Positions 41,006 to 49,712 are shown, counted from the first letter of the stretch. The stretch: 64,000 nucleotides of DNA from Natronomonas salina (GCF_013391105.1 NZ_CP058335.1:1922001-1986000), one strand, 5' to 3'. Made by a program: numbers and translations. Notes: a model not told the origin generated them from the letters alone.

Positions 41006-41551
41006 TTACTGCTCGAACTCTTCGTCGGCGAACTTGGCGTCGATGTCAGCGGCCGTATCGGTCAGCAGGACCGCGGACTGGGAGTACTGCATGACCTTCT
41101 GCATGTCGCCGTCGATCTCGAACTGGCCGGACATCATGCCGTCGACGACGCCGATGTCGCCGCGCATGAGCTGCTTCCAGGTGTCGCTGTCGGCCGAGAG
41201 GACGAAGCCGACGTCTACCTCGTCCTTGTCCTCGACGAGCTCGGCGCCGGTGCACTTGCCGCCCTCGAGGCCGAGGTACCCGTAGCCGACGTAGGAGCCG
41301 TTCTCCTCGTTGACGTACCGTTCGAGGTCCTCCCGGAGCTCCTCGGGCATCGCCTCGGTGTCCATCTGGTCGATGGGCATGTCGCGCATCTCGAAGATGA
41401 AGTCGCCGTTGAAGTCGGTCCCCCAGTCGGAGGCCTGCTCGGCGTACTCCTCGTTCTCGTTGATGCGCTGCTCGTAGATAGCGAACCACTTCTGGCTCGG
41501 GAAGTAGACGGTCTCGCCCGCCGCGTCGACGTCGGTGTCGGATTGTGACAT
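41006..41551 (-). CDS. SCP2-like lipid-carrier protein, second copy
   Basis: 181 residues. The N-terminal half (FPSQKWFAIYEQRINENEEYAEQASDWGTDFNGDFIFEMRDM) and the end (LMRGDIGVVDGMMSGQFEIDGDMQKVMQYSQSAVLLTDT) fit the SCP2 beta-sheet plus capping helix; the segment GYLGLEGGKCTGAELVEDKDEVDVGFVLSADSDTW is the central sheet. It converges on the acyl-CoA ligase. The only AT-rich box is about 60 nt upstream (41612-41622), so this transcript may have a short leader. Binding of acyl groups is inferred from the fold. Confidence 0.82.
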   Translation of the reverse strand: MSQSDTDVDAAGETVYFPSQKWFAIYEQRINENEEYAEQASDWGTDFNGDFIFEMRDMPIDQMDTEAMPEELREDLERYVNEENGSYVGYGYLGLEGGKCTGAELVEDKDEVDVGFVLSADSDTWKQLMRGDIGVVDGMMSGQFEIDGDMQKVMQYSQSAVLLTDTAADIDAKFADEEFEQ

Positions 41552-41955
41552 CGTAACGTGCGAATATTCGCCGCGGCCCGATTGACCCTGTCTCCGGTAA
41601 TCCGAGGTGGTTTTTAATTATATACCCAGCTGGGCGACACGTCTAGTCATCCGGAAAGTACGTCGACAGAGACCGACCCGACGGACCGTTAGTTGTGCCC
41701 ACCACTCGCAATCCGAAGATAGCCGCTAGAGCCGTTCTATCGTCCCATTCCGTCCTCGAGCGACAGGGAGAACCAAATATATTGGGCAGTACACTAAACA
41801 CCGACACGTGCCTCCGACCAGATGGTCGGTTCCACCGCGGCGGTCGTCTCCCACAATGGCCGGCTGTTCGCCTCTGACATAACCGAACGCCGCGCCGCCG
41901 TGGCACGGAGCCGACGGCGTTTCCTGCCGACGCTCACCGTACAGCCGCGCAGCCG
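41552..41955. other. Gene-free region upstream of the second SCP2 gene
   Basis: 404 nt. The strongest signal is GGTATATAATTAAAAACC (minus strand, about 41609-41626), the likely promoter of the SCP2-like gene. A second AT-rich box, AAATATATTGGG (about 41775), points to the plus strand but no convincing gene follows it. No repeats seen. Confidence 0.45.
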
Positions 41956-42507
41956 TCACTCCTCCAGTTCCTCGATGACCTCGGTGGCCAGCCGGATCCG
42001 GCGGACGTCGGCGTCGATGGGCGCGCGGAGCGCGTTCTTCAGCGTGCGCTCACGGGACCATCCGACCACGTGCCGCTCGAAGGTCTCCAGGTCGACGCCG
42101 AACCGATCGCGGGCGTAGCGGTCGGCGCGCTCGCGTTCGGCCCCGCCGGCCTCGACGTCGTCGTCCGAACCCGCTTTCTCGGCCCACTCTTCGATAGTCT
42201 CCGCCCACGCGGCGTCGCTCTTGCCGGCGTGGGCGCGGGCCGCCTCGGCGTTCTCCAGGGCCTCCGGCGCCTGCTCGGCGGCGTAGAACCCCCAGAGGTC
42301 GTCCTGGAAGTGGTGCTCGACGAGCAGGCAGAGCTCCTCAACCCGTTCCTCGACCGGCTGGCGGTCGGTCGGCGGATCGACGCCCAGCGCCTCGTAGTGG
42401 TCTTGCACCGCGTCGTGGAGGTCCCGCTCCATCCCGGCGAGCGCGGTGGCGACCGCGCGGACCTCGTCGGTCTCCCCGGCGCCGCCGAAGAGGTCGAGCA
42501 GGTTCAT
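41956..42507 (-). CDS. Acidic helical protein, function unknown
   Basis: 183 residues, almost all helical: DEVRAVATALAGMERDLHDAVQDHYEALG, PVEERVEELCLLVEHHFQDDLWGFYAAEQ and TEVIEELEE. No membrane helix, Cys pair or known motif. A minus-strand GAATAAAAACC box is about 27 nt before the ATG, so it has its own leaderless promoter. The composition is that of a real haloarchaeal gene. No family recognised. Confidence 0.7.
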   Translation of the reverse strand: MNLLDLFGGAGETDEVRAVATALAGMERDLHDAVQDHYEALGVDPPTDRQPVEERVEELCLLVEHHFQDDLWGFYAAEQAPEALENAEAARAHAGKSDAAWAETIEEWAEKAGSDDDVEAGGAERERADRYARDRFGVDLETFERHVVGWSRERTLKNALRAPIDADVRRIRLATEVIEELEE

Positions 42508-42980
42508 ACGCGCACCGTACCGCCAGGACGGTTTTTATTCCTTCCACTCGGCGGCCACGCCCCGTATAAACGTGAGGTTACCGCGCGCTCTCGCCGGCTG
42601 GCCGGGGCTACGTCCCCGCCGAGTCACGGTCTAGCACGCGAGCGGGCGTTCGCGAGCGAGGCGGCGAGAGCCGCCGCTTACCACGCCGGTCGTGACAACC
42701 AAAGCGGTATATCGTGGCCATTCTCGTGGTAAATTACCGGGAGTATCCGGGCACTACGGCGGCGAACGAACGGGATGTTCCAGCACTCCGAGTAACCCTC
42801 TTTTTCTACCGAACGTAGGTTATATACGATATTTTTATCTAATTTGACCAGTTATGAGGTTGTTTTCATCCGATTTACAGCCCAGTTTCGCCCGGTTTCC
42901 GGAGGCGGGAACAGTTCACGGGAGTCTACGCGAGATATAACGAATAACCCTCGACACCGTACGTAGGGTGGGTACAACCC
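42508..42980. other. Gene-free region with palindromes and an AT-rich island
   Basis: 473 nt between divergent genes. The promoter of the 42507 gene is at 42531-42541. 42570-42700 is GC-rich with short stems (GGGGCTACGTCCCC, GCGAGCGGGCGTTCGCGAGC, GGCGGCGAGAGCCGCC). From about 42800 to 42870 it turns very AT-rich (GGTTATATACGATATTTTTATCTAA), and GATATAAC near 42935 is the likely TATA box of the lipoprotein gene. No supportable reading frame. Confidence 0.5.
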
Positions 42981-43334
42981 ATGAAAGACACAATCGACAC
43001 GCGGCGACGGAAGTTCATCACTGCAGTCGGCGTTGCGGGTGCGGTCGGTCTCGCGGGTTGCGGCGACTCCGGCAACGGCAATGGCAACGGCGAGGGTACC
43101 GAGACCGAAGACGGCGGTCTGGGCGGCGGCGACAACGAGACCGAGACCGAAGAAGGTGGGTTCGGGAACGACACCGAGAACGGCACCGAGAACGACACCG
43201 ACTCCGGTCTCGGGAACGACACCGAGAACGGCACCGAGAACGACACCGACTCCGGTCTCGGGAACGATACCAACACCACGGACGACGGCATGGGTAACGA
43301 CACGAACAGCACGGACAACGAGTCCGACTTCTAA
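42981..43334 (+). CDS. Small Tat lipoprotein, dense in N-glycosylation sequons
   Basis: 117 residues. TRRRKFITAVGVAGAVGLAGC is a twin-arginine signal ending in a lipobox (LAGC). The mature part is almost only Asn, Asp, Gly, Thr and Glu, with about ten N-x-T/S sequons (NET, NDT, NGT, NTT, NST). A 16-residue unit is repeated exactly twice. It has no globular domain and should form a flexible, lipid-anchored, heavily glycosylated surface strand. The role is unknown. Confidence 0.8.
   Translation: MKDTIDTRRRKFITAVGVAGAVGLAGCGDSGNGNGNGEGTETEDGGLGGGDNETETEEGGFGNDTENGTENDTDSGLGNDTENGTENDTDSGLGNDTNTTDDGMGNDTNSTDNESDF
43164..43259 (+). repeat. 48-nt exact tandem repeat, two copies
   Basis: Units 43164-43211 and 43212-43259 are identical base for base, and a third partial copy (GGGAACGA) follows. 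The duplication is in frame (16 residues) and recent, since silent sites agree. Confidence 0.95.
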
Positions 43335-43455
43335 CGTCTGACTGACCGTCGTCGAGTGCCGCACACTCGACGAGAGTTCCTCTTTTCGACGCGGATCGAC
43401 GAGAACAGCCCGTCGTCTCTCCGTCGGCTAACCACACCAACCAGCTACCCGGTGC

Positions 43456-44562
43456 TCAGGCCGAATCCAGTTCGGCGAAGGTGAGCCGCCAGCTCCCCGG
43501 GTCCCGGAGGTCGTAGCCGTCGAGGGTCCAGTCGGCGTCGCCGATCGGCCGGGCGACCATCGTGGTCGTCGAGGAGACCGGCGACAGCGGCGGCGACGTG
43601 TCCGGGAGGAACCCGAACCGGCGGAGGACGGAATCGGGGAGCCCGCCCCGGACCGCGACGAGGGGAGCGTCGGCGTGGTCCGCGAGGACCGACGCGAGCA
43701 GGGCGGCGTACGCCTCGTTCCGGTCGCTCGAGGCGCCGACCGCCAGCGCGTCCAGGATCCGTACCGTCGTTACGCTGCCCCTGTGGGCCCGCGCGACGAC
43801 GAGCGCCGCGGTCGGCTCGCCGCTCCGGTCGGCGACGTACGTCTCGTAGGTCCAATCGGGGGCCGCGAGGCGCCACTCGTAGAACGTCTCGTCGCGGAGC
43901 GCGTGGATGCCGTCCGCGTGCCCGCCGGCACGTTCAGTCGCGTGCCCGCCGGCATGTTCGGTTCGATAAAGCGCCGCGAGCGTCTCCGGAGCGCTCTCCT
44001 GCCGGCTGACGGCGAGGTCGGCTCCGGCGGCGTCCGGGGTCCGGAAGCGGTAGAACGTATCCGCTGCGGCCTGCAGCGCGGACGCCAGCGGCGCCGGGAC
44101 CGCGTCCGTCAGCGCGGCGGGGTCGTGGACGCGGTAGTGGGTCGTGAGGTCGCCGACGACCTCCCAGCCCAGCTTCAGGTTGGCGGGCAGGGACATATGG
44201 TTGGGGAAGTTGAAGCAGAACGCCGGCGCCCGGTCGGCGTACCTCGACAGCGCGTCGCGGGTCATCCGCGAGAAGAGCCCCTGCCGGCGGTGGTCCGGGT
44301 GGACCATCGCGTCCGACGGCTGCAGCGCCAGGCGGGCCGTCTCGCCGGTGGCCATCCGCAGCGCGAAGAACGACCGGGCGCCGACCAGCTCCCCGTCCCG
44401 GTAGGCGACGACGATGGCCGGCTCGTCGACGTAGGGGTTGTCGGCGCCGTACTTCCACTCGAACCACGCCGGGTCGCGGTCGGCGTCGAGGACCGTCTCG
44501 TAGAGGTCGAGGTACGCCGCCCGGTCGTCCGACCGGAACGGCCGTATCTCGTAGTCCGTCAT
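43456..44562 (-). CDS. GNAT-family acetyltransferase of the glycan region
   Basis: 368 residues, longer than a single GNAT. The N-terminal GNAT core (YEIRPFRSDDRAAYLDLY, VGARSFFALRMATG, DAMVHPDHRRQGLFSRMTRDAL) has R-R-Q-G-L-F for acetyl-CoA. The C-terminal part (YAALLASVLADHADAPLVAVRG) resembles the second half of FemAB-like or tandem GNAT proteins. An 8-residue insertion (ATERAGGH) lies in the linker. The ATGA overlap with the deacetylase upstream (44559-44562) marks an operon. Glycan N-acylation is inferred from context. Confidence 0.85.
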   Translation of the reverse strand: MTDYEIRPFRSDDRAAYLDLYETVLDADRDPAWFEWKYGADNPYVDEPAIVVAYRDGELVGARSFFALRMATGETARLALQPSDAMVHPDHRRQGLFSRMTRDALSRYADRAPAFCFNFPNHMSLPANLKLGWEVVGDLTTHYRVHDPAALTDAVPAPLASALQAAADTFYRFRTPDAAGADLAVSRQESAPETLAALYRTEHAGGHATERAGGHADGIHALRDETFYEWRLAAPDWTYETYVADRSGEPTAALVVARAHRGSVTTVRILDALAVGASSDRNEAYAALLASVLADHADAPLVAVRGGLPDSVLRRFGFLPDTSPPLSPVSSTTTMVARPIGDADWTLDGYDLRDPGSWRLTFAELDSA

Positions 44563-45491
44563 ACGGTGGGCGTCGACGCGTCCGCACGCACTCGCTCGGC
44601 GACCGCCGCCATCGTCTCGACGGTCAGGTCCGACCGGGCCCGGACGTCGTCGACGTGCTCGAGGATGCGCTCGACGCGGTCGACGGCGCTGTCCTCGACG
44701 AGGTTGTTCGGGTGGAGCCAGAGGTGGTAGACGCCGTCCTGCTCGGCCGCGGCCTCGATGCCCCGCTTGGCGCGGTCGAGGACGGGGTCGAACCCGGCGC
44801 GGTGCAACGCCCGTCTCGGCGTGCCGTCGACGTCGAAGAGGTACAGCGACGCGGGCACGTCGACGAGACCGTGCTCGTCGATCGACGGTTCGACGAGTCG
44901 CGGCCGTCCGCCGACGGCCCCGGAGAGCAGCTTCCGTGCGGGCTCGACCGGCGTCCCGTCGTACGGGAGGTCGGGGCCGTGACCCCGGTAGCAGGTGAAC
45001 CCGTACTCGCCGAGCAGGTCGCAGTGGCCGATCACGTTCCCTGGGTGGACGAACGACTCCAGGTCCAGGCCGCGTTCGGCGGCGGCCTCGGCGGTCGCCG
45101 CGATCTCCGCGCGGGCGATCTCCCGGTCCAGGTCCGGGTTCAACTGCCGGTGGGAGAAGCTGTGGCCGCCGATGTCGTGCTCGACCGGGGAGTCGAGGAG
45201 CGCGTCGACGAGGCCGTCGGCGAACCACCGGCTGCTGGTCGACGCCGGGCCGCCGGGGTCGGCATCGAACCAGCCGTCCAGCGAGGGGTGTTCGGGGTGT
45301 TCGCCCTCGCAGTCGGCGAGGAACAGGTGGCCGACGATCGCCCAGGTCGCTGGGATATCGTACCGGTCGAAGCGATCCAGGAGCGTCCGCCAGCCGTCGC
45401 GGGCACTCTCCACGCGATCCGTGGGGACGGACTCGAAGTCGTGGGACCCCCAGGCGAGTTCGGCGTCGACCGAGATGACGACAGTGGCCAT
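44559..45491 (-). CDS. Polysaccharide deacetylase (NodB/CE4-like)
   Basis: 310 residues. VVISVDAELAWGSHD has the CE4 first motif with one Asp-Asp position altered (SVDAE), and IGGHSFSHRQLNPD matches the HSxxH zinc motif (His in GHSFSH). The C-terminal WLHPNN is the usual closing motif. It would remove N-acetyl groups from a polysaccharide or glycolipid. No signal peptide, so cytoplasmic action on precursors is likely. First gene of the operon with GNAT; TATA-like GCTATTATC lies about 30 nt upstream on the minus strand. Confidence 0.85.
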   Translation of the reverse strand: MATVVISVDAELAWGSHDFESVPTDRVESARDGWRTLLDRFDRYDIPATWAIVGHLFLADCEGEHPEHPSLDGWFDADPGGPASTSSRWFADGLVDALLDSPVEHDIGGHSFSHRQLNPDLDREIARAEIAATAEAAAERGLDLESFVHPGNVIGHCDLLGEYGFTCYRGHGPDLPYDGTPVEPARKLLSGAVGGRPRLVEPSIDEHGLVDVPASLYLFDVDGTPRRALHRAGFDPVLDRAKRGIEAAAEQDGVYHLWLHPNNLVEDSAVDRVERILEHVDDVRARSDLTVETMAAVAERVRADASTPTV

Positions 45492-45710
45492 TGGATTCCG
45501 TGAAGACCTCCGCGGGGCTAGATAATAGCGACCGCGACCGTTCAATTCCTGTCGCCTCCGTAACAACCCGATAACCGGCTCCGACCCCGCTGTGGGGTGG
45601 TTTCCTCGTCGGCCTTGGGACCGCCAACCGCTTAACGCACGGATAATAAGAAGACCTAACGACGTAGTCGGGGTCGGCTACCGGCCGCGGTGCCACCGAC
45701 ACGACAGCAC

Positions 45711-47780
45711 ATGAAACGGAGTCTCGCGACGGGCGTCCTGTCCGTCTTCGGCGGCAAGGTCGCGATGTTCGTCGTCACCCTCGTGACGACGCCCATCCTG
45801 GTGCGGTACCTCGGTAGCAGTCGCTACGGCGACTACGCCTTCCTCATGTCGGTGTTCGCCATCCTGATGATCCTGGTCAGTTCGGGCGTCGGCGACGGCG
45901 TCCGGAAGTTCGTCGTCGAGGAGCGCTCGATCCCGAACTGGGAGTCCCACGTCGTCGGGTTCTACGTCCGACACGCCGCGCTGCTGGCGGTCGCCGGCAG
46001 CGCCGTCATCACGCTGCTGGCGGTCAGCGGCCTCGTCGGCCGGTTCGTCGACGAGTCCCTCGAGGTCTACTTCTACCTGCTGGCCGCGATGGTCTTCGCC
46101 GCGCAGTTCCGCGAACTCGTCCGCCGGACCCTGATGGGCTTCGGCAAGGAGCACTACGCCGAGGTCCTCCGGGTGGTCCGGAACCTCGGCTTCGCCCTCT
46201 TCGGCGTCGGGCTGGTCGTCCTCGGCTACGGCGTCGCCGGTGTCCTCGTCGGCCAGATCATCTCCAGTTCCCTCGTCGCGGTCGTCGGACTGGCGGTCGT
46301 CAACCGCCACGTGTCGCTGACCTGCGTCTTCGACCGGGTCCCCGAGGAGTTCCCGACGCGGGAGATGCTGACGTTCAACGGCTACACCATCGTCTTCATC
46401 CTGCTCCTGACGTCGCTGTACCACGTCGACCTGCTGATGCTGCGGCCGATGGCCGGCAGCTCACAGACCGGCTACTACAAGGGCGCGCTCGCGCTCGCGG
46501 AGTTCCTCTGGTTCGCGCCGGTCGCCCTCCAGACGGTGTTCGTCCACTCCACCTCGGAGCTGTGGTCGAAGGGGCGCACCGAGAAGATCAGCGAACTGGC
46601 CTCGCGGACGACCCGCTTTACGTTCCTCCTGACGGCGCTGCTGGCGATCGGCATCGCCGCGCTCGCGGACGTCTTCGTACCCCTGTACTACGGCGAGGAG
46701 TTCACGCCGGCCGTCGAGCCGCTGTTGCTGTTGCTCCCGGGCGCCCTCGGCTTCGCCGTCGCCCGCCCCATCTTCGCCATCGGCCAGGGGAAGGGCGACA
46801 TGCGCGCGCTCGTCGCCGCGACCGGCGGCGCCGCCCTGGTCAACGTGATCCTCAACCTCCTGCTCATCCCGCGGTACGGGATGTCCGGCGCCGCCGTCGC
46901 CACGAGCGTCGGGTACGCGTCGATGCTCGTCGTCCACGTCGCCGCGGCCCGCGTCGTCGGGTTCGACCCGCTCGAGGACATCCGGCCGGTCCGCGTCGGC
47001 GCGACGGTCGCGATCTCGGCGGCGGCCATCGTCGGCCTCGCCGGGCTCATCGAGAACCCCTGGGTCGCCCTCCTGGCGGTCCCGCCGGCCGGGTTCCTCC
47101 TGTTCGCCGCGCTCGCGGTCGGCACCCGCGCGGTCGACACGGACGAACTCGCCTCGCTCGCCGATTCGCTGCCGTTCCCGCTCCCAACCATGTCAACGAA
47201 ACCGTTCGGTTCACCGTCGACGGAACAGCTCGAGAACGTCCTGATGGTCCTCGGAGTCGTGCTGCTCGTCGCGGCGCTGGTCCTGGCGGCGCCGGTCGGC
47301 CTCGGTTCCCTCGGAGGGATGTTCGACGACGGCGACGGCTCCAACGGGGATACCGCGCCCGGCGCGACGGACACGCCGACGCCGTCCCAGGCTGGGACGC
47401 CCACGCCGACCCCCGACGGGGGCGAGACGCCGACGGCGACGCCCGGCGAGACGGACAGTCCGACCCCGACCCCGACCGAGACGCCCACACCGTCGCCGAC
47501 AGCGACGCCGACGCCGACCGACGACGGCGGCGGGATCGACTTCCCGCCGACGACCGACACGCCGACGCCGGAGCCGACCCAAACGGCGACGCCGAGCCAG
47601 ACGTCGACCCCGTCTTCGACACCCACGCCGACCCCGTCGGGGACGGCCACACCCACGCCGACGGAGTCCACCAGCCCGACGCCGACGGACAGTGGCGGGA
47701 CCAACACGACGGCGTCGATGTTCGGTCCGGTCTCGTGGCTCGTCGACCACGCCGTCCGGCTGGTCGACGTCGTCCGGTAA
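45711..47780 (+). CDS. Polysaccharide flippase (Wzx/MATE-like) with Thr/Pro tail
   Basis: 689 residues. Residues 1-480 hold about 14 hydrophobic helices with the Wzx-type N-terminus (SLATGVLSVFGGKVAMFVVTLVTTPILVRYLG). An extra helix (about 510-535) and a 130-residue tail of TP, TPTP and SP repeats, with only a few sequons, follow. The last residues MFGPVSWLVDHAVRLVDVVR may be an amphipathic or membrane-associated segment. Flippases normally end near residue 480, so the C-terminal extension is unusual. It moves lipid-linked glycans across the membrane. ATG at 45711 is preferred; TATA-like GATAATAAG lies about 70 nt upstream. Confidence 0.88.
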   Translation: MKRSLATGVLSVFGGKVAMFVVTLVTTPILVRYLGSSRYGDYAFLMSVFAILMILVSSGVGDGVRKFVVEERSIPNWESHVVGFYVRHAALLAVAGSAVITLLAVSGLVGRFVDESLEVYFYLLAAMVFAAQFRELVRRTLMGFGKEHYAEVLRVVRNLGFALFGVGLVVLGYGVAGVLVGQIISSSLVAVVGLAVVNRHVSLTCVFDRVPEEFPTREMLTFNGYTIVFILLLTSLYHVDLLMLRPMAGSSQTGYYKGALALAEFLWFAPVALQTVFVHSTSELWSKGRTEKISELASRTTRFTFLLTALLAIGIAALADVFVPLYYGEEFTPAVEPLLLLLPGALGFAVARPIFAIGQGKGDMRALVAATGGAALVNVILNLLLIPRYGMSGAAVATSVGYASMLVVHVAAARVVGFDPLEDIRPVRVGATVAISAAAIVGLAGLIENPWVALLAVPPAGFLLFAALAVGTRAVDTDELASLADSLPFPLPTMSTKPFGSPSTEQLENVLMVLGVVLLVAALVLAAPVGLGSLGGMFDDGDGSNGDTAPGATDTPTPSQAGTPTPTPDGGETPTATPGETDSPTPTPTETPTPSPTATPTPTDDGGGIDFPPTTDTPTPEPTQTATPSQTSTPSSTPTPTPSGTATPTPTESTSPTPTDSGGTNTTASMFGPVSWLVDHAVRLVDVVR

Positions 47781-47919
47781 GGTGGACGGCTCGAGGCGAA
47801 GGAGGGGCCGAACCGCCCGAATTCCGCAGGGAGCGTCGACGTGAACGCCGAGGAGGTTCGATTGTTCCCCGGGGTTAGGTGACCGATAAGGAAGGCTCGC
47901 GGGGCCGTCGTCCCAGGCG

Positions 47920-49041
47920 ATGACCCTCCGAAGCATCTACCTCACCGGGACGAAGCTCCAACGGCTCGTCCGGTCGGAACTAGACACCCGGGAGACGTAC
48001 GACCTGCCGCTCCGCCGGCGCCTGTGGCTGTGGCGTCGGGGGTTCCTCAGCCGCTCGGACTACCTCTACGACCTCGAGGGCGGCCGCCACCGCCAGTACC
48101 TCACGGACTTCGAGCGGTTCGTGCGGACGCCGCGGATCAACGGCGAGTGGACCGTCGCCCTCTCCAACAAGCTCGTCTTCCACTGGATGCTCGCGCCGTT
48201 CGACGAGCACCGCCCCGCCGTGTACGGGATGGTCCGGGACGGCCGGTTCCTCTCGGTCGGCGGCGACGCCGACACGAACGCCGGGGACCGGCACCCGATG
48301 CCCGCCGGCGGGGCCGTCACCACGGAGGACCAGGGCGACGCGACCGCCGAGGTCACCCGCCGACTCGAGCGAGAGGGGCGGCTCGTCCTGAAGTGGATCA
48401 AGGGCGGCGGCGGCCAGAACGTCTACCTCTGCTCGTACCGCGACGGCGACTACCGCGTCAACGGCGAAGCGAAGACCGCCGCCGAGTTCGACGACCTCGT
48501 CTCGGGCCTCGACGACTACCTCGTCTGCGAGCACGTCGAGCAGTTCGACTTCGGCGCGTCGATCTACCCGGAGACGACGAACACGCTGCGCATCATCACG
48601 ATGTACGACGACGGCGAACCGTTCGTCCCCATCGCCATCCTCCGGACCGGGACCGACCGGTCGGCGCCGATGGACAACTTCTCGAAGGGCGGGCTCAGCG
48701 CCGAGATCGACGTGGAGACCGGGACGCTCGGCGCCGCGGCGCAGCTCCCGGAGGAGGACCTCGTCTTCCGATCGGAGCACCCCGACACCGGCGAGCAGAT
48801 CGAGGGCGTCGAACTGCCCGGCTGGGAGGCCATCCGCGACGGCGTCCTCGAAATCGCGGCGGAGAACGCCCACGTCCCCTACGTCGGCTGGGACGTCGTC
48901 CCGACCGACGACTCCGGCGGCTTCCAGATCATCGAGGGGAACAGCTACCCCGGGGCGAAGTCGCTGCAGGTCCACCGCCCGCTGCTGGCCGACGACCGGG
49001 TCCGGGCCTTCTACGAGCAGCACGACGTCCTCGATCGGTGA
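47920..49041 (+). CDS. Sugar-transfer-associated ATP-grasp protein
   Basis: 373 residues. The ATP-grasp fold shows VLKWIKGGGGQNVYLC (glycine-rich loop), YLVCEHVEQFDF and EGNSYPGAKSLQVHRP with the acidic metal-binding strand. It matches the ATPgrasp_ST family, found next to glycosyltransferases of exopolysaccharide and O-antigen clusters. It probably ligates an amino acid or other acid to a sugar. Cytoplasmic. ATGs at 47920 start the conserved N-terminus; CGATAAGG about 35 nt upstream may be the TATA box. Confidence 0.88.
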   Translation: MTLRSIYLTGTKLQRLVRSELDTRETYDLPLRRRLWLWRRGFLSRSDYLYDLEGGRHRQYLTDFERFVRTPRINGEWTVALSNKLVFHWMLAPFDEHRPAVYGMVRDGRFLSVGGDADTNAGDRHPMPAGGAVTTEDQGDATAEVTRRLEREGRLVLKWIKGGGGQNVYLCSYRDGDYRVNGEAKTAAEFDDLVSGLDDYLVCEHVEQFDFGASIYPETTNTLRIITMYDDGEPFVPIAILRTGTDRSAPMDNFSKGGLSAEIDVETGTLGAAAQLPEEDLVFRSEHPDTGEQIEGVELPGWEAIRDGVLEIAAENAHVPYVGWDVVPTDDSGGFQIIEGNSYPGAKSLQVHRPLLADDRVRAFYEQHDVLDR

Positions 49042-49086
49042 ACGCGGTCGTCCCTCTCGTACAGAACTGTTCGAATTTCGCTCCGT

Positions 49087-49264
49087 TCACAGCCAGTTCC
49101 GGCTGACGTACTCGAGGGTCACGTCCCGCAGCGATCGACTCGTCGTCGGTTCCGAAGCCGAGTTCGTCGACGTCGCCGATCCACTCGACGTCGTGGTCGA
49201 GCTTGCGGAGGTAATTGACAGTCGCGCGCTCGACGTTCTCGTCGGCCTGAATGCGATACCCCGT
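49087..49264 (-). pseudogene. Remnant of a DUF5615 PIN-like toxin
   Basis: Read on the minus strand after the DUF433 stop: GYRIQADENVERATVNYLRK, then DHDVEWIGDVDELGFGTDDESIAA, the first 45 residues of PIN-like DUF5615 proteins (usual start RILADENV). The frame then breaks. VTLEYVSRNWL and a stop, which reads like the family's C-terminus, follow in another frame. The likely start codon position reads ACG. So the central catalytic part is deleted and the toxin is inactive. Confidence 0.6.
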
Positions 49265-49545
49265 TAGCCGCGCACGTCGTCTGGAGCGATCGTCAGGTGC
49301 TCGTGCTCCTCGACGGCGGATCGACGCTCTCGCTCCACAGTACGCATCTCCTCGGGATTATCGTGGTAGTACGTGAGTGCCCGGTAGACGTCGGCGACGT
49401 CGAGGTCGTGCCGGTCGGCGACCGTCCTGAGTTCGAGCCCCCGCTCCTCGACCTGTTCTCTGAGAAAACGAACGGTGATTCGGCGACCCTCGAGATGTGG
49501 CTCGTCGTGTAGGTTCTGGACGATCCGCCTCGTCACCTGGCTCAT
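49264..49545 (-). CDS. DUF433 antitoxin-like protein
   Basis: 93 residues from MSQVTRRIVQNL. The block HLEGRRITVRFLREQVEERGLELRTVADRHDLDVADVYRALTYYHDNPEEM is the DUF433 helix-turn-helix fold, usually the antitoxin partner of a DUF5615 PIN toxin. The Met at 49593 would add a stretch that does not resemble the family, so the later ATG is chosen. The toxin downstream is broken, so the antitoxin is now without its partner. Confidence 0.8.
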   Translation of the reverse strand: MSQVTRRIVQNLHDEPHLEGRRITVRFLREQVEERGLELRTVADRHDLDVADVYRALTYYHDNPEEMRTVERERRSAVEEHEHLTIAPDDVRG

Positions 49546-49712
49546 ACCTCGAGATATGCCGTCACCGTACTTGAACATCCGGGCCGATTCCAATCGGAGG
49601 GGTCAGAGCCGGCATATTCGGGTTACTCGAGAAGATTACGTACCGCCGAGTATCGGATTCTTCGTCTGTCGGCAGTGGAAATGAAATCGTCGAGCGAGGA
49701 TAACGGACCACC

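Noticed and set aside
42570-42700. A third copy of the hairpin element
   Set aside because: There are short GC-rich stems, but none of the four shared blocks (GACTG, GGAGCACGCGCGC, GTTTTTGCC, GCAAAAAGTGG) is present and it lies between divergent genes.
47320-47710. A separate secreted Thr/Pro-rich gene after the flippase
   Set aside because: The frame is continuous with the flippase, no stop lies between, and no promoter or start with a signal peptide was found.
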